Of a stretch of 64,000 nt of DNA, positions 8,579 to 17,535 are shown in pieces. A program made the position numbers and the translations under genes. How positions within the stretch are numbered: the stretch's first letter is position 1; each line of letters starts with the position of its first letter. Source of the DNA: Pelagibacteraceae bacterium (GTDB lineage: Bacteria; Pseudomonadota; Alphaproteobacteria; HIMB59); the NCBI GenBank assembly GCA_002705265.1, contig PAHR01000026.1, positions 1 to 64,000 on the forward strand, in the 5' to 3' direction. The notes under the pieces are model-generated. The model was not told the origin of the DNA. It saw only the letters and a list, made by a program, of their open reading frames with translations, and searched no databases.

Positions 8579-9925
8579 ATGGGAATACCTACAAATTGTG
8601 AATACCTTATTATAGGAGCGGGAATTCATGGGTTAAGCACAGCTTGGCACCTTTGTCAAAAATTATCAAAAAAAGGTCAGTTAAAAGAAAATTCAGTTGT
8701 TGTGCTGGAAAAAACAAAAGTAGCAGATGGTGCAAGTGGTGTAGCATGTGGAATTGTTAGAAATAATTATTATCAGCCAGCTATGAGAAGATTAATGGAT
8801 CACTCTATAAAAGTTTGGAATGCGAATGCAGATGCTTTAACTTTTAAGCCTGTAGGTTATATGCAAATAAATTCTGAACTAATGCGTGAAGGAATGTCTG
8901 AAGTTTACGAGCAACAAAAAGAAATCAATTTTGAATCAACTTTTATTGAAGGCAAAGATGATTGTGATAAATATATGAAAGATCTTTTACCAGATTGGCA
9001 AGCTGAAGATATTACTTCTGTTCTCCATGAGAAAAATAGTGGTTATGGAGCTAATAGAGGAGCTATTGAAGGTTTTTATAAATTAGCTTTAAATGCAGGA
9101 GCAAAAGTTTTTGAAGGAGTTGAGGTAACAAATTTATTGTCTTCGAATGGTAGTGGATCAATATCTGCTGTTGAAACTTCCGAGGGTAAAATTGAATGTA
9201 CTCAACTTGTAGTAGCAGCAGGACCTTGGGTTAGAAAATTTTGGGAAATCTTAGAACTTCCAAATACAGTTAAAATAAAAAAACCAGATGGGACTTTCAC
9301 AGAAGACTTACAAATGTGGTCATATATGGCTTTGGAAGAAGGTGAACTTGAAGTAGATCCCCATTCTTTTAAAACTTCTAATGGAAAAGAATACCCAGTG
9401 ATTCATGTAGATACTGAAGCAACTTTAATTTCTAATAAAACAGGTGAAGTTATTCATGAGAATGAAATGTGGGGTTTTTATTATAAACCTGATGTTTATA
9501 GAAATTGTATTCAAGGAGGATCTTCTCCTTATGATATTCAAAAATCCAATAAAGATGTTGCAGTAGATCCTTATGGTCATAATTCTCTTGAGTTTCAACC
9601 CACAGCTTTTTTTGAAGATAAATGGACTTCTGCAATGGCTTTTTGTCAAAAGCAATTTGATGGATGTCACGGAAAATATAGAAAACAAAAAGGTGGAGGA
9701 ATTGGTTGTGTAACCCCAGACCGTTTTCCTGTCTTTGACCAATATAAAGAAAACGTTTATATTATTGCTGATGCTAATCACGGCTATAAAATGGCTGGTA
9801 TAGGAGATTTAGTTTCAGAAGAATTATTAGGAGGAAAATCTGATATTTTAGAACCTTTTAGATTTTCTAGATATGAAGAAGGGAAATTACATCCGGTCTC
9901 TAAGAGCCCGTTCCCTTGGAGTTGA
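8579..9925 (+). CDS. FAD-dependent oxidoreductase, DAO family (SoxB-like, substrate unknown)
   Basis: YLIIGAGIHGLSTAWHLCQ dinucleotide-binding motif; DGASGVACGIVRNNYYQPAM; VAAGPWVRKFW; strong RBS cggaggtttt. Confidence 0.9.
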   Translation: MGIPTNCEYLIIGAGIHGLSTAWHLCQKLSKKGQLKENSVVVLEKTKVADGASGVACGIVRNNYYQPAMRRLMDHSIKVWNANADALTFKPVGYMQINSELMREGMSEVYEQQKEINFESTFIEGKDDCDKYMKDLLPDWQAEDITSVLHEKNSGYGANRGAIEGFYKLALNAGAKVFEGVEVTNLLSSNGSGSISAVETSEGKIECTQLVVAAGPWVRKFWEILELPNTVKIKKPDGTFTEDLQMWSYMALEEGELEVDPHSFKTSNGKEYPVIHVDTEATLISNKTGEVIHENEMWGFYYKPDVYRNCIQGGSSPYDIQKSNKDVAVDPYGHNSLEFQPTAFFEDKWTSAMAFCQKQFDGCHGKYRKQKGGGIGCVTPDRFPVFDQYKENVYIIADANHGYKMAGIGDLVSEELLGGKSDILEPFRFSRYEEGKLHPVSKSPFPWS

Positions 9926-9945
9926 TGTAGAGGAGGAAAAGTAAA

Positions 9946-11406
9946 ATGACACCATTAGAGACATACGTAGCAGACAAAGAAAGAAATGAAAACGTTAAAA
10001 AAGTAAGAAAAAAAATAGATGAGCTTGGCATAGATTATATTTATTATCAGTTTATTTCAGTAACAGGAAGAATAGTAGGTAAGGGCGTTCCCGCAGATCA
10101 TTGGGAAAGTATGGCTAAAAAAGGTTTCCAATTGGTTTATGGAGCAACAGCAAACTTATTTACAAATAGGCATGGCAACTATATTGGATATGGACCAGAA
10201 GCTCATGAATTAGTTGGTATTCCTGATCCAGAAACTTTTATTCAAATTCCTTGGGACAAAAGAATTGCTAGAGTTTTTTGTACTTGTTTTAGAAATAGAG
10301 AAGAAGAGGAAAACCCAGGTGGTTTTTTAACTTCTGATTGTCGAGGAAACCTAAAAAGACAACATAAAGATTTTAAAGACAAGCACGGACTAGAATTAAG
10401 AGCAGGTACTGAGCCTGAGATGATGTGGTTAACTAAAAAAGACGATGGCACTCCAACAGGATCAGGTTTTTCAAAACCTTATTGCTATCATATTGATCAA
10501 TTTGAATCTTTAAGACCTGTTTATATGAAGGTTATTGAATACTCAAGAGCAATGGGTCTTGATATAATTCAAGGCGACCATGAGGACGCACCAGGCCAAC
10601 TTGAACTTAACTTTAATTATGATGAAGTAGTAAGAAATGCTGACAGACTCTCAACATATAGGCAAATTTGTGCACAAGTAGCTAGAGAGTTTAATTTAAT
10701 TGCATGTTTCTTATCTAAACCTTTTGTTGGTGTTTCCGCATCAGGATGTCATACGAATATTTCATTATGGAAAGAAGGGTCTGATAAAATAGTTTCTTGT
10801 GGTAATAAACAACTTCCAGGTATGGAACAAGTTTTTCATCATAGAGAAGGTGGTGAAAATGTATTTATGCCTGATACTGATGATAGAAGAATACCAGGAA
10901 AAGTAGGGTTACATGCAATAGGTGGTGTAATGGAACATCTTCCTGCGTTAACAGCTTTAGGTTCTTCCACAGTTAATTCATATAGAAGGCTTTGGGATGC
11001 TGGTTTTTGGGCTCCTGTTTATGCTGATTGGGGTTATCAAAATAGAACTTGTGGTTTAAGAGTTTCTGCTCCTGGACGATTTGAATATCGATCAGTTGAT
11101 TCAGCTCATAATCCATATCTGATGGGTTCAGGTTTATTAGCTGCTTTTGATCACGGCATTGACGAAAAAATGGATCCTGGAAAACCTGAGCAAGCAAACA
11201 TGTATGAAGCAAACGAGGGTAAAGAAAAACTTCCAATGACCTTAGGTGAAGCACTTGAAAAATTAGACAAAGATGAACGTATTCAAGGAGCATTACCAGG
11301 AGACATGTTAAGAGTATTTACTGAATATAAAAGAGATGAATGGGAAGAATTCCTAGCAACTCCAACTCAGTGGGATCTTGATAAATATTTGGATTGTTTG
11401 CCATAA
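9946..11406 (+). CDS. Glutamine synthetase family protein (amine-glutamate ligase candidate)
   Basis: QGDHEDAPGQLELNF, SGCHTNISLW, STVNSYRRL, NRTCGLRVSAPGRFEYRSVDSAHNPYL; GS catalytic-domain signatures. Confidence 0.92.
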   Translation: MTPLETYVADKERNENVKKVRKKIDELGIDYIYYQFISVTGRIVGKGVPADHWESMAKKGFQLVYGATANLFTNRHGNYIGYGPEAHELVGIPDPETFIQIPWDKRIARVFCTCFRNREEEENPGGFLTSDCRGNLKRQHKDFKDKHGLELRAGTEPEMMWLTKKDDGTPTGSGFSKPYCYHIDQFESLRPVYMKVIEYSRAMGLDIIQGDHEDAPGQLELNFNYDEVVRNADRLSTYRQICAQVAREFNLIACFLSKPFVGVSASGCHTNISLWKEGSDKIVSCGNKQLPGMEQVFHHREGGENVFMPDTDDRRIPGKVGLHAIGGVMEHLPALTALGSSTVNSYRRLWDAGFWAPVYADWGYQNRTCGLRVSAPGRFEYRSVDSAHNPYLMGSGLLAAFDHGIDEKMDPGKPEQANMYEANEGKEKLPMTLGEALEKLDKDERIQGALPGDMLRVFTEYKRDEWEEFLATPTQWDLDKYLDCLP

Positions 11407-11425
11407 AAAACAAGGAGTAAGTAAT

Positions 11426-12373
11426 ATGTGCGGAATAGCAGGAGTAATAAATAGAGCTAGCAAGACAGTTAATGTTGGTGAACAAATGAAGTTAATGCTT
11501 CAAGGAATTAAACATAGAGGCCCTGATTCAACTGGCTATGCTATGTATGGTAAACCAATAAAAGAAGGTTTTATTTTAAGATTTAAAATTTCTGAGAATA
11601 CTGCTGAGCAAAGTAAAGCTAAAGCAGAGGACCCTGAAATTTTAAAAGATCGTAAAAAACAAATCGATAAAATAATGAAAGATCATGGTGCTAAAGTAAC
11701 TAAACAATCTTCTAGTACACCATATGCTTTCCGCTATGAATTTACTTATAAGAGTGAAAATTTAGAAGAGTTAGCGAAAGCTATTGAATCGGTTGAAAAA
11801 GCAGAAATACTTTCAATTGGTAAAGGCCTTGAACTCATAAAAGACTTAGGAGATGCTACTACCGTTTCAGATCAGTATGGGTTAAGTAAATTTATGGGAA
11901 CTCATGGTATTGGTCATACTAGAATGGCTACAGAATCGGATGTTGACATTAAATCAGCACATCCATATTGGGCTTTTCCTTATCAAGATGTTGCCGTAGT
12001 TCACAATGGCCAACTTACTAATTATTGGGGCAATAGAAGAATTTTAGAAAGAAGTGGTTATAGATTTAACTCAAACTGTGACTCTGAAATTATTGCTGTA
12101 TACATTGCCGATAAAATGGCAAATGGTATTGATCTTGAAAAGGCAATGCATGATAGTCTTGATGAACTAGATGGTGTATTTACTTATATTGTTTCTACAA
12201 AAGATAAGCTAGGAATGGCTAAAGACCATATGGCTGCAAAACCAATGGTTATATATGAAGGTGATGATATTGTTGCTTGTGCCTCAGAGGAAGTTGCAAT
12301 TAGAAATATTTTTCCTCATGAAATTACAACGTATGACCCATTTGAAGCGGAGGTAAAAGTATGGCAGGGCTAG
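11426..12373 (+). CDS. Class II glutamine amidotransferase domain protein (split glutamate synthase-like, second copy)
   Basis: Start placed at internal ATG giving MCGIAGVINR (Cys2 nucleophile) preceded by RBS aaggagtaagta; RGPDSTGYAMY; GIGHTRMATESDVD. Confidence 0.88.
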   Translation: MCGIAGVINRASKTVNVGEQMKLMLQGIKHRGPDSTGYAMYGKPIKEGFILRFKISENTAEQSKAKAEDPEILKDRKKQIDKIMKDHGAKVTKQSSSTPYAFRYEFTYKSENLEELAKAIESVEKAEILSIGKGLELIKDLGDATTVSDQYGLSKFMGTHGIGHTRMATESDVDIKSAHPYWAFPYQDVAVVHNGQLTNYWGNRRILERSGYRFNSNCDSEIIAVYIADKMANGIDLEKAMHDSLDELDGVFTYIVSTKDKLGMAKDHMAAKPMVIYEGDDIVACASEEVAIRNIFPHEITTYDPFEAEVKVWQG

Positions 12374-13197
12374 AAAAAAAGAAAACAGCTTTTGATGATG
12401 AGAATTTATCAGGAAGATCTCAAAAATTATTTTTTGATATTACAGAAGAGGAAAACTTTACTTACTATGGCAACCATGATGTTGATTTCAATAAAAGAAT
12501 AGAAATTGATTGTGAAAATTTAAACGGCAATCAATTAAATCAAAAAATTCGTGATGCAATAAGAAATGGTTATGGCACCGTGGCTATCAAAAATCCTGGA
12601 GCTAAACATGCTCTTGGAGTTGGAATTCTTAATAAACTAAATTTAATATTTGAAGGAAGTCTCGGTTATTTTGGAGTTGGCTGTATAGACGGTCCTACAG
12701 TTAGAATTAATGGTAGAGTCGGATGGTCTTGTGCTGAAAATATGATGTCAGGAAAAGTTGTTGTCGAAAATAATGCTGGATCATGTTTTGGTGCAGCTTT
12801 AAGAGGAGGAGACTTAATCGTAAAAGGTAATGCGGGTGCAAGAACAGGAATTGATATGAAGGGTGGAACTATTTTGATAGGCGGTAATGCTGGAGCATAT
12901 ACAGGATTTATGATGCAAAGGGGTAGAATAATTGTTTGCGGTGATGTAAGTGCAAATATGGGCGACTCTATGTATGATGGAATTATTTTTGTTGGTGGTG
13001 ATCCGAAATCACTAGGTACTGATTGTGTTGAAGGAGAAATGAACGAACATGAAGTTAGATGGTTAGAACAAAAATTTAAAAATGCAGAAATTCAACCAAA
13101 AGTTCCCGCATCAAAGTTTAAAAAATATGTAGCAGGTAGGATGCTTTGGAATTATGACAATTTAGAACCTGCAGAAAAGAAAGGTATTTTAGGTTAA
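12361..13197 (+). CDS. Glutamate synthase GXGXG-domain protein (second copy)
   Basis: GRVGWSCAENMMSGKVVVENNAGSCFGAALRGGDLIVKGNAGARTGIDMKGG repeats; overlaps preceding gene. Confidence 0.88.
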   Translation: MAGLEKKKTAFDDENLSGRSQKLFFDITEEENFTYYGNHDVDFNKRIEIDCENLNGNQLNQKIRDAIRNGYGTVAIKNPGAKHALGVGILNKLNLIFEGSLGYFGVGCIDGPTVRINGRVGWSCAENMMSGKVVVENNAGSCFGAALRGGDLIVKGNAGARTGIDMKGGTILIGGNAGAYTGFMMQRGRIIVCGDVSANMGDSMYDGIIFVGGDPKSLGTDCVEGEMNEHEVRWLEQKFKNAEIQPKVPASKFKKYVAGRMLWNYDNLEPAEKKGILG

Positions 13198-13200
13198 AGA

Positions 13201-14535
13201 ATGACAAAACGTAATACACAACTATTAGGTCAAAATTCCATATTTACTCCCGAAGTTATGGATGACATTCATATTAAGGCACAATTAGGTCGCTACCGTA
13301 TGCGAGGTATGGCTTTAATGAAAAAAATACCTCATTGGGATGATTTGGTTTTTCTCCCAGGTACTTTAACAAGATTTGTTATAGAAGGTTATCGAGAGAA
13401 ATGTCTTACTGAAACCATAATTGGTCCAAGAGCAAAAAATCCTATTAAACTTGATATACCTGTCTATATAACAAGTATGAGTTTCGGAGCATTATCCTAT
13501 GAAGCTAAAACTGCTTTAGCTAGAGGGGCTTCAATGGCAGGGAGTGCTACATGTTCTGGTGAAGGTGGAATGATACCTGATGAGAGAAGATATTCTAATA
13601 AATGGTACTATCAGTGTATACAATCTAGATATGGGTTTAATCCTCATCATGCTCAATTAGCTGATGCAATTGAAGTTTTTATTGGACAAGGACAAAAGGT
13701 AGGTATGGGCGGACATCTTATGGGTCAAAAAGTTACAGATCAAGTAGCAGAGATGAGATCTCTACCAGCAGGTATAGATCAAAGATCTCCAGCAAGACAC
13801 CCAGATTGGATGGGGCCAGATGACCTTGCTTTAAAAGTTCAAGAATTAAGAGAACTAACAGATAACCAAGTTCCAATTCAGTTAAAATTAGGAGCTTCAA
13901 GAGTCTATGATGATGTTCGTATGGCAGCTAAATGTGATCCGGATTCAATATTTCTTGATTCTATGGAAGGGTCAACAGCAGCAGGACCACACATCGCTGC
14001 TTCAAATACCGGCATACCTGGAATAGGGGCAGTTAGAGAAGCAAGAAGAGCTTTAGACGATGTTGGTAAATCTGGAGAAATCTCTCTTGTTTTTGCTGGT
14101 GGTATTAGAGATGGTGCTGATATGGCTAAAGCTTTAGCTTTAGGTGCAGATGCAATAGCAATTGGAACCGCTGGTCTTGTCGCATTAAATTGTAATAAAG
14201 ACACACCTGAAGCTGACTATGAAAAAGAAATGGGAGTAGAAGCAGGTTATTGCTATCACTGTCATACTGGTAGATGTCCTGTAGGAGTAGCTACACAAGA
14301 TCCTATTCTTAGAAGTAGATTAGATCCTACTGAAGCTGCAGATAGAGTTTATAATCTTTTAAGTACTATGACTTTAGAATGCCAAATGTTAGCAAGAGCA
14401 TGTGGTAAGACAAATATTCATTCACTTGAACCAGAAGACTTAGCTGCTTTAACTATGGAATCATCAGCAATGGCAAAAGTGCCTCTTGCTGGCACTGACC
14501 TTACCGTCGGTGTTGATAATTATCACTCAATATAG
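13201..14535 (+). CDS. Glutamate synthase FMN/Fe-S domain protein (second copy, Fe-S cysteines retained)
   Basis: SFGALSYEAKTALARGASMAGSATCSGEGGM; AGYCYHCHTGRCPVGVATQDP; GGIRDGADMAKALALGADAIAIGTA. Confidence 0.92.
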   Translation: MTKRNTQLLGQNSIFTPEVMDDIHIKAQLGRYRMRGMALMKKIPHWDDLVFLPGTLTRFVIEGYREKCLTETIIGPRAKNPIKLDIPVYITSMSFGALSYEAKTALARGASMAGSATCSGEGGMIPDERRYSNKWYYQCIQSRYGFNPHHAQLADAIEVFIGQGQKVGMGGHLMGQKVTDQVAEMRSLPAGIDQRSPARHPDWMGPDDLALKVQELRELTDNQVPIQLKLGASRVYDDVRMAAKCDPDSIFLDSMEGSTAAGPHIAASNTGIPGIGAVREARRALDDVGKSGEISLVFAGGIRDGADMAKALALGADAIAIGTAGLVALNCNKDTPEADYEKEMGVEAGYCYHCHTGRCPVGVATQDPILRSRLDPTEAADRVYNLLSTMTLECQMLARACGKTNIHSLEPEDLAALTMESSAMAKVPLAGTDLTVGVDNYHSI

Positions 14536-14544
14536 GAGATTAAA

Positions 14545-15027
14545 ATGGTAAAAAATAAAAAAACTTCAAAAAAATCTTCGCTAAAGAAAAAAGCAAAAAA
14601 AGCAACTACTTCTAAATCTAATTATAAAGTTGTAGGAGGGGCAAAGTTAAAAGACAAAGAAATAAAAACATCTAGGGAGAAAATGATAGGCCAGCATATT
14701 GGATATAGATATGACGTTAATTTAATTCCTGATTACAAAAAAATAACTCCTTTTTTGAAAAAATACGTAGATATTATGGGATGGGATGATTTAAATTGGT
14801 TAGAGGATATTCATATGGGATTTGAAGGTGATAATCCAGCTGTGTTTGATAGAAATGCTAATGCTTGGATTACTCTTCCTAAGAAAATGAAACTACCAAA
14901 AGATCAACAAGATAGAGATATGTTAGCAAGAGAATTACTTATTAAATTCCAAATGTCTCCAGATCATCCTTTAGTTCAATTAAAGAGAACATATGCAAAA
15001 GGTGAAAATTTTAAATTAGTTGAATAA
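14545..15027 (+). CDS. Conserved-looking hypothetical protein with Lys-rich N-terminal tail
   Basis: ORF 160 aa directly downstream of FMN-domain gene with RBS taggagatt; no family recognised. Confidence 0.7.
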   Translation: MVKNKKTSKKSSLKKKAKKATTSKSNYKVVGGAKLKDKEIKTSREKMIGQHIGYRYDVNLIPDYKKITPFLKKYVDIMGWDDLNWLEDIHMGFEGDNPAVFDRNANAWITLPKKMKLPKDQQDRDMLARELLIKFQMSPDHPLVQLKRTYAKGENFKLVE

Positions 15028-15048
15028 ATTATTTTTAATAAGAGGATT

Positions 15049-15432
15049 TTAATAAATTTTAACTTCTTCTAATCCTTTTTCTCTATCAATAAATTTTTGT
15101 TCTATTTTAATAGCTTCGAATTCTTTATTAACTAATTCAAATATTATTTTTGGATCAAAATCTGCACAAGAATAAACATCAAGTTGTAATAAAGCGGGGT
15201 TAATTTCATCCCAAGTATGTAAAGCTATATGACTAGTTTCTATAATTGTTACTGAAGTCATTCCTTTATTTCCTTTTATTTCACAATATGTTGTATAAGG
15301 ACCACCAAGAATTTTCATATCGATTTTTTTTATTAATTGTCTAATCCAATCAGTTAAAGTATTTATATCTTTGTTAGTAGGTGGTTTTTTAATATTAGCT
15401 CTTATAATTAAGTGTTTATGTTTTACTGTCAT
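15049..15432 (-). CDS. S-adenosylmethionine decarboxylase-like protein (SpeD/SpeH family, pyruvoyl enzyme)
   Basis: GNKGMTSVTIIETSHIALHTWDE...LQLDVYSCADF resembles SpeD self-cleavage and catalytic motif (SESHxxIHTWPE...DVFTCG). Confidence 0.8.
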   Translation of the reverse strand: MTVKHKHLIIRANIKKPPTNKDINTLTDWIRQLIKKIDMKILGGPYTTYCEIKGNKGMTSVTIIETSHIALHTWDEINPALLQLDVYSCADFDPKIIFELVNKEFEAIKIEQKFIDREKGLEEVKIY

Positions 15433-15483
15433 ATCTTTTCTTTACTTTAACTTATTTATTATAAAATTAAAAAATATAATAAA

Positions 15484-16041
15484 CTAATCTGTAATTCTTA
15501 TTAATTCTGATTTTTTCCAATCAGGTATAAATTTAATAATATCAATATCATTTCCTAAACCTGGATTAAAATTTTTATTATGCCAAAATATATTTTCCCA
15601 ATGATCTTCATCTCTATCTAATTTAAAAGGCGAACACTTTAATTTATAATTTGTTGAAAGATGTAAGAAATCTAAATAGCAAGTACCATCTTTTATAATT
15701 TTTTTTTGTATAGTTGAATCTATAGGAAAAGTAGCAAATAATGAGTCTGAAAATTTATGTCGATCCAAAAAATAATCTGAAGATAGAAACTTTTTCATTT
15801 TATCAAATCGAGTAGCTGGGTCGTAGGTTTGTTTATAGGTATGTTCAAACATTTTTGTTGTATTAACAGGATCACTTTCAGTAATTACAACTATTACTTT
15901 ATTTAATTCGTTTCCTTTCTTGTCTAAAAGCATTGGTGACATGGAAGAGTTTGGTTTTCCTCCTTGTACGCGAAATGCCTGAACTCTCGATTGACATTGC
16001 CAGTCTAGAAATTTTTCTCTTAAAATTTCAGGTGAAAGCAT
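15484..16041 (-). CDS. Hypothetical protein (start placed at internal ATG; ORF track start 16077 overlaps the upstream GS gene)
   Basis: Open frame MLSPEILREKFLDWQCQSRVQAFRVQGG..., co-directional and immediately downstream of the GlnT/GmaS-like gene. Confidence 0.65.
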   Translation of the reverse strand: MLSPEILREKFLDWQCQSRVQAFRVQGGKPNSSMSPMLLDKKGNELNKVIVVITESDPVNTTKMFEHTYKQTYDPATRFDKMKKFLSSDYFLDRHKFSDSLFATFPIDSTIQKKIIKDGTCYLDFLHLSTNYKLKCSPFKLDRDEDHWENIFWHNKNFNPGLGNDIDIIKFIPDWKKSELIRITD

Positions 16042-16046
16042 TTTGT

Positions 16047-17354
16047 TTAACAGTCCAGAGTAGTATTTCTTTCCCAATTAGAAAGAAAATTAGCATATGA
16101 TTGCCATTCTTTATTTTTGAGTTTTACATAACTATCGACAAATTGGTCTCCAAATCCTTCTCTAATAATCTTTGAAGATTGAAAATTCCTTATTGAGTCT
16201 AGTAAATTTAATGGAAGTTTTTTAACTTTTCCAGCTTTATGCCCTTCAGTATACATATTTATATCAAGTCTTTTTCCTGGATCTCTTTTGTTTTTAATTC
16301 CATCTAAACCTAAAATAAGACTTCCTGCTTGAAGTAAATATGGATTTGAGGCACCATCCATTAATCTTAATTCAAATCTTCCTGGACCCGGAACTCTAAC
16401 CATATGTGTTCTGTTATTACCTGCCCATGTAATAGAACTTGGAGACCAAGTAGCTCCAGATAATGTTACCGAACCATTAATCCTTTTATAGCTATTTACT
16501 GTTGGATTAAATATTGCGGCCATTTTATCAGCACTATTAACTATACCTCCTAAAAATTGATAACCAGTTTTAGAAAGACCTAATTCATCTTTTTTATCTA
16601 AGAACAAATTCTTTTTTCCAGATTTATCCCAAATTGAAATATGACTATGGCAGCCATTTCCAGTTAAGTTTGAAAATGGTTTTGGCATAAAAGTTGCTCT
16701 CAAGCCATGTTTTTCAGCAATTGTTTTAGTCATAAATTTAAAAAAAGCATGCCTATCTGCTGTCTTTAGACAATCTGAAAAATCCCAATTCATTTCAAAT
16801 TGCCCATTAGCATCCTCATGGTCATTTTGATAAGGTTTCCATCCTAATGAAATCATAGAGTCACAAATTTCTGTGATCACATCATATCTTCTCATTAAAG
16901 CAGATGAATCGTAACAAGGTTTTTCTTGAGTATCTTTAAGATCAGATAAAGAAGTTCCATCAGAATTTACTAAAAAATATTCACATTCAACTCCTGACTT
17001 CATATGCATTCCTAATTTTGAAGCTTTTTCTATTTGTCTTTTAAGTGCTATACGAGGGGAAGCTTCTACTGGCTTACCATCCATATACAAATCTGATGCT
17101 ACCCATGCTATTCTTTTATCCCAAGGAAGTTGTATAACACTATCTCCGTCAGGTATTCCAAACATATCAGGGTCAGAAGGAGACATATCTAACCAAGTTG
17201 CAAAACCTGCAAAACCTGCACCCTCGGATTGAATTTCATCTATAGCTGTTGCTGGAACTAATTTTGATCGCAATACTCCAAATAGATCAACGAAACTAAC
17301 AAAAAAATATTGAATTTTATTTTTCTTTGCATAATTAAATAAGTTTATTGACAT
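16047..17354 (-). CDS. Type III glutamine synthetase-like protein (GlnT / gamma-glutamylmethylamide synthetase GmaS candidate)
   Basis: FDVSFVDLFGVLRSKLVPA-like N-terminus, YQNDHEDANGQFEMNW, GNGCHSHISIWD, NPTVNSYKRING, WAGNNRTHMVRVPGPGRFELRLMDGASNPYL. Confidence 0.88.
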   Translation of the reverse strand: MSINLFNYAKKNKIQYFFVSFVDLFGVLRSKLVPATAIDEIQSEGAGFAGFATWLDMSPSDPDMFGIPDGDSVIQLPWDKRIAWVASDLYMDGKPVEASPRIALKRQIEKASKLGMHMKSGVECEYFLVNSDGTSLSDLKDTQEKPCYDSSALMRRYDVITEICDSMISLGWKPYQNDHEDANGQFEMNWDFSDCLKTADRHAFFKFMTKTIAEKHGLRATFMPKPFSNLTGNGCHSHISIWDKSGKKNLFLDKKDELGLSKTGYQFLGGIVNSADKMAAIFNPTVNSYKRINGSVTLSGATWSPSSITWAGNNRTHMVRVPGPGRFELRLMDGASNPYLLQAGSLILGLDGIKNKRDPGKRLDINMYTEGHKAGKVKKLPLNLLDSIRNFQSSKIIREGFGDQFVDSYVKLKNKEWQSYANFLSNWERNTTLDC

Positions 17355-17535
17355 TTTAACTCCTTCTTATTGACCGAATGATTTCACAACAAAAATTCAA
17401 TAAAATCAATGTTTTTTTTTATGTTTGTGTTCCACATTAGGGAATATAGGGGTATTTTTTACTTGTTAAAAGAGTAAGATTTTTACAGGAATAGGGATCG
17501 ATAGATTCCTAAAAGAATATATTAAGGAGAATTAA

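Noticed and set aside
9425-9781. 118-aa antisense ORF
   Set aside because: Fully antisense to the well-supported FAD oxidoreductase, no recognisable family; expected by chance in AT-rich DNA.
10973-11293. 106-aa antisense ORF inside GS gene
   Set aside because: Antisense to a conserved GS catalytic region; no RBS or family signal.
17206-17224. Short tandem repeat GCAAAACCT x2
   Set aside because: In-frame coding for AGFAGFA in the conserved GlnT N-terminal region; not a repeat element.
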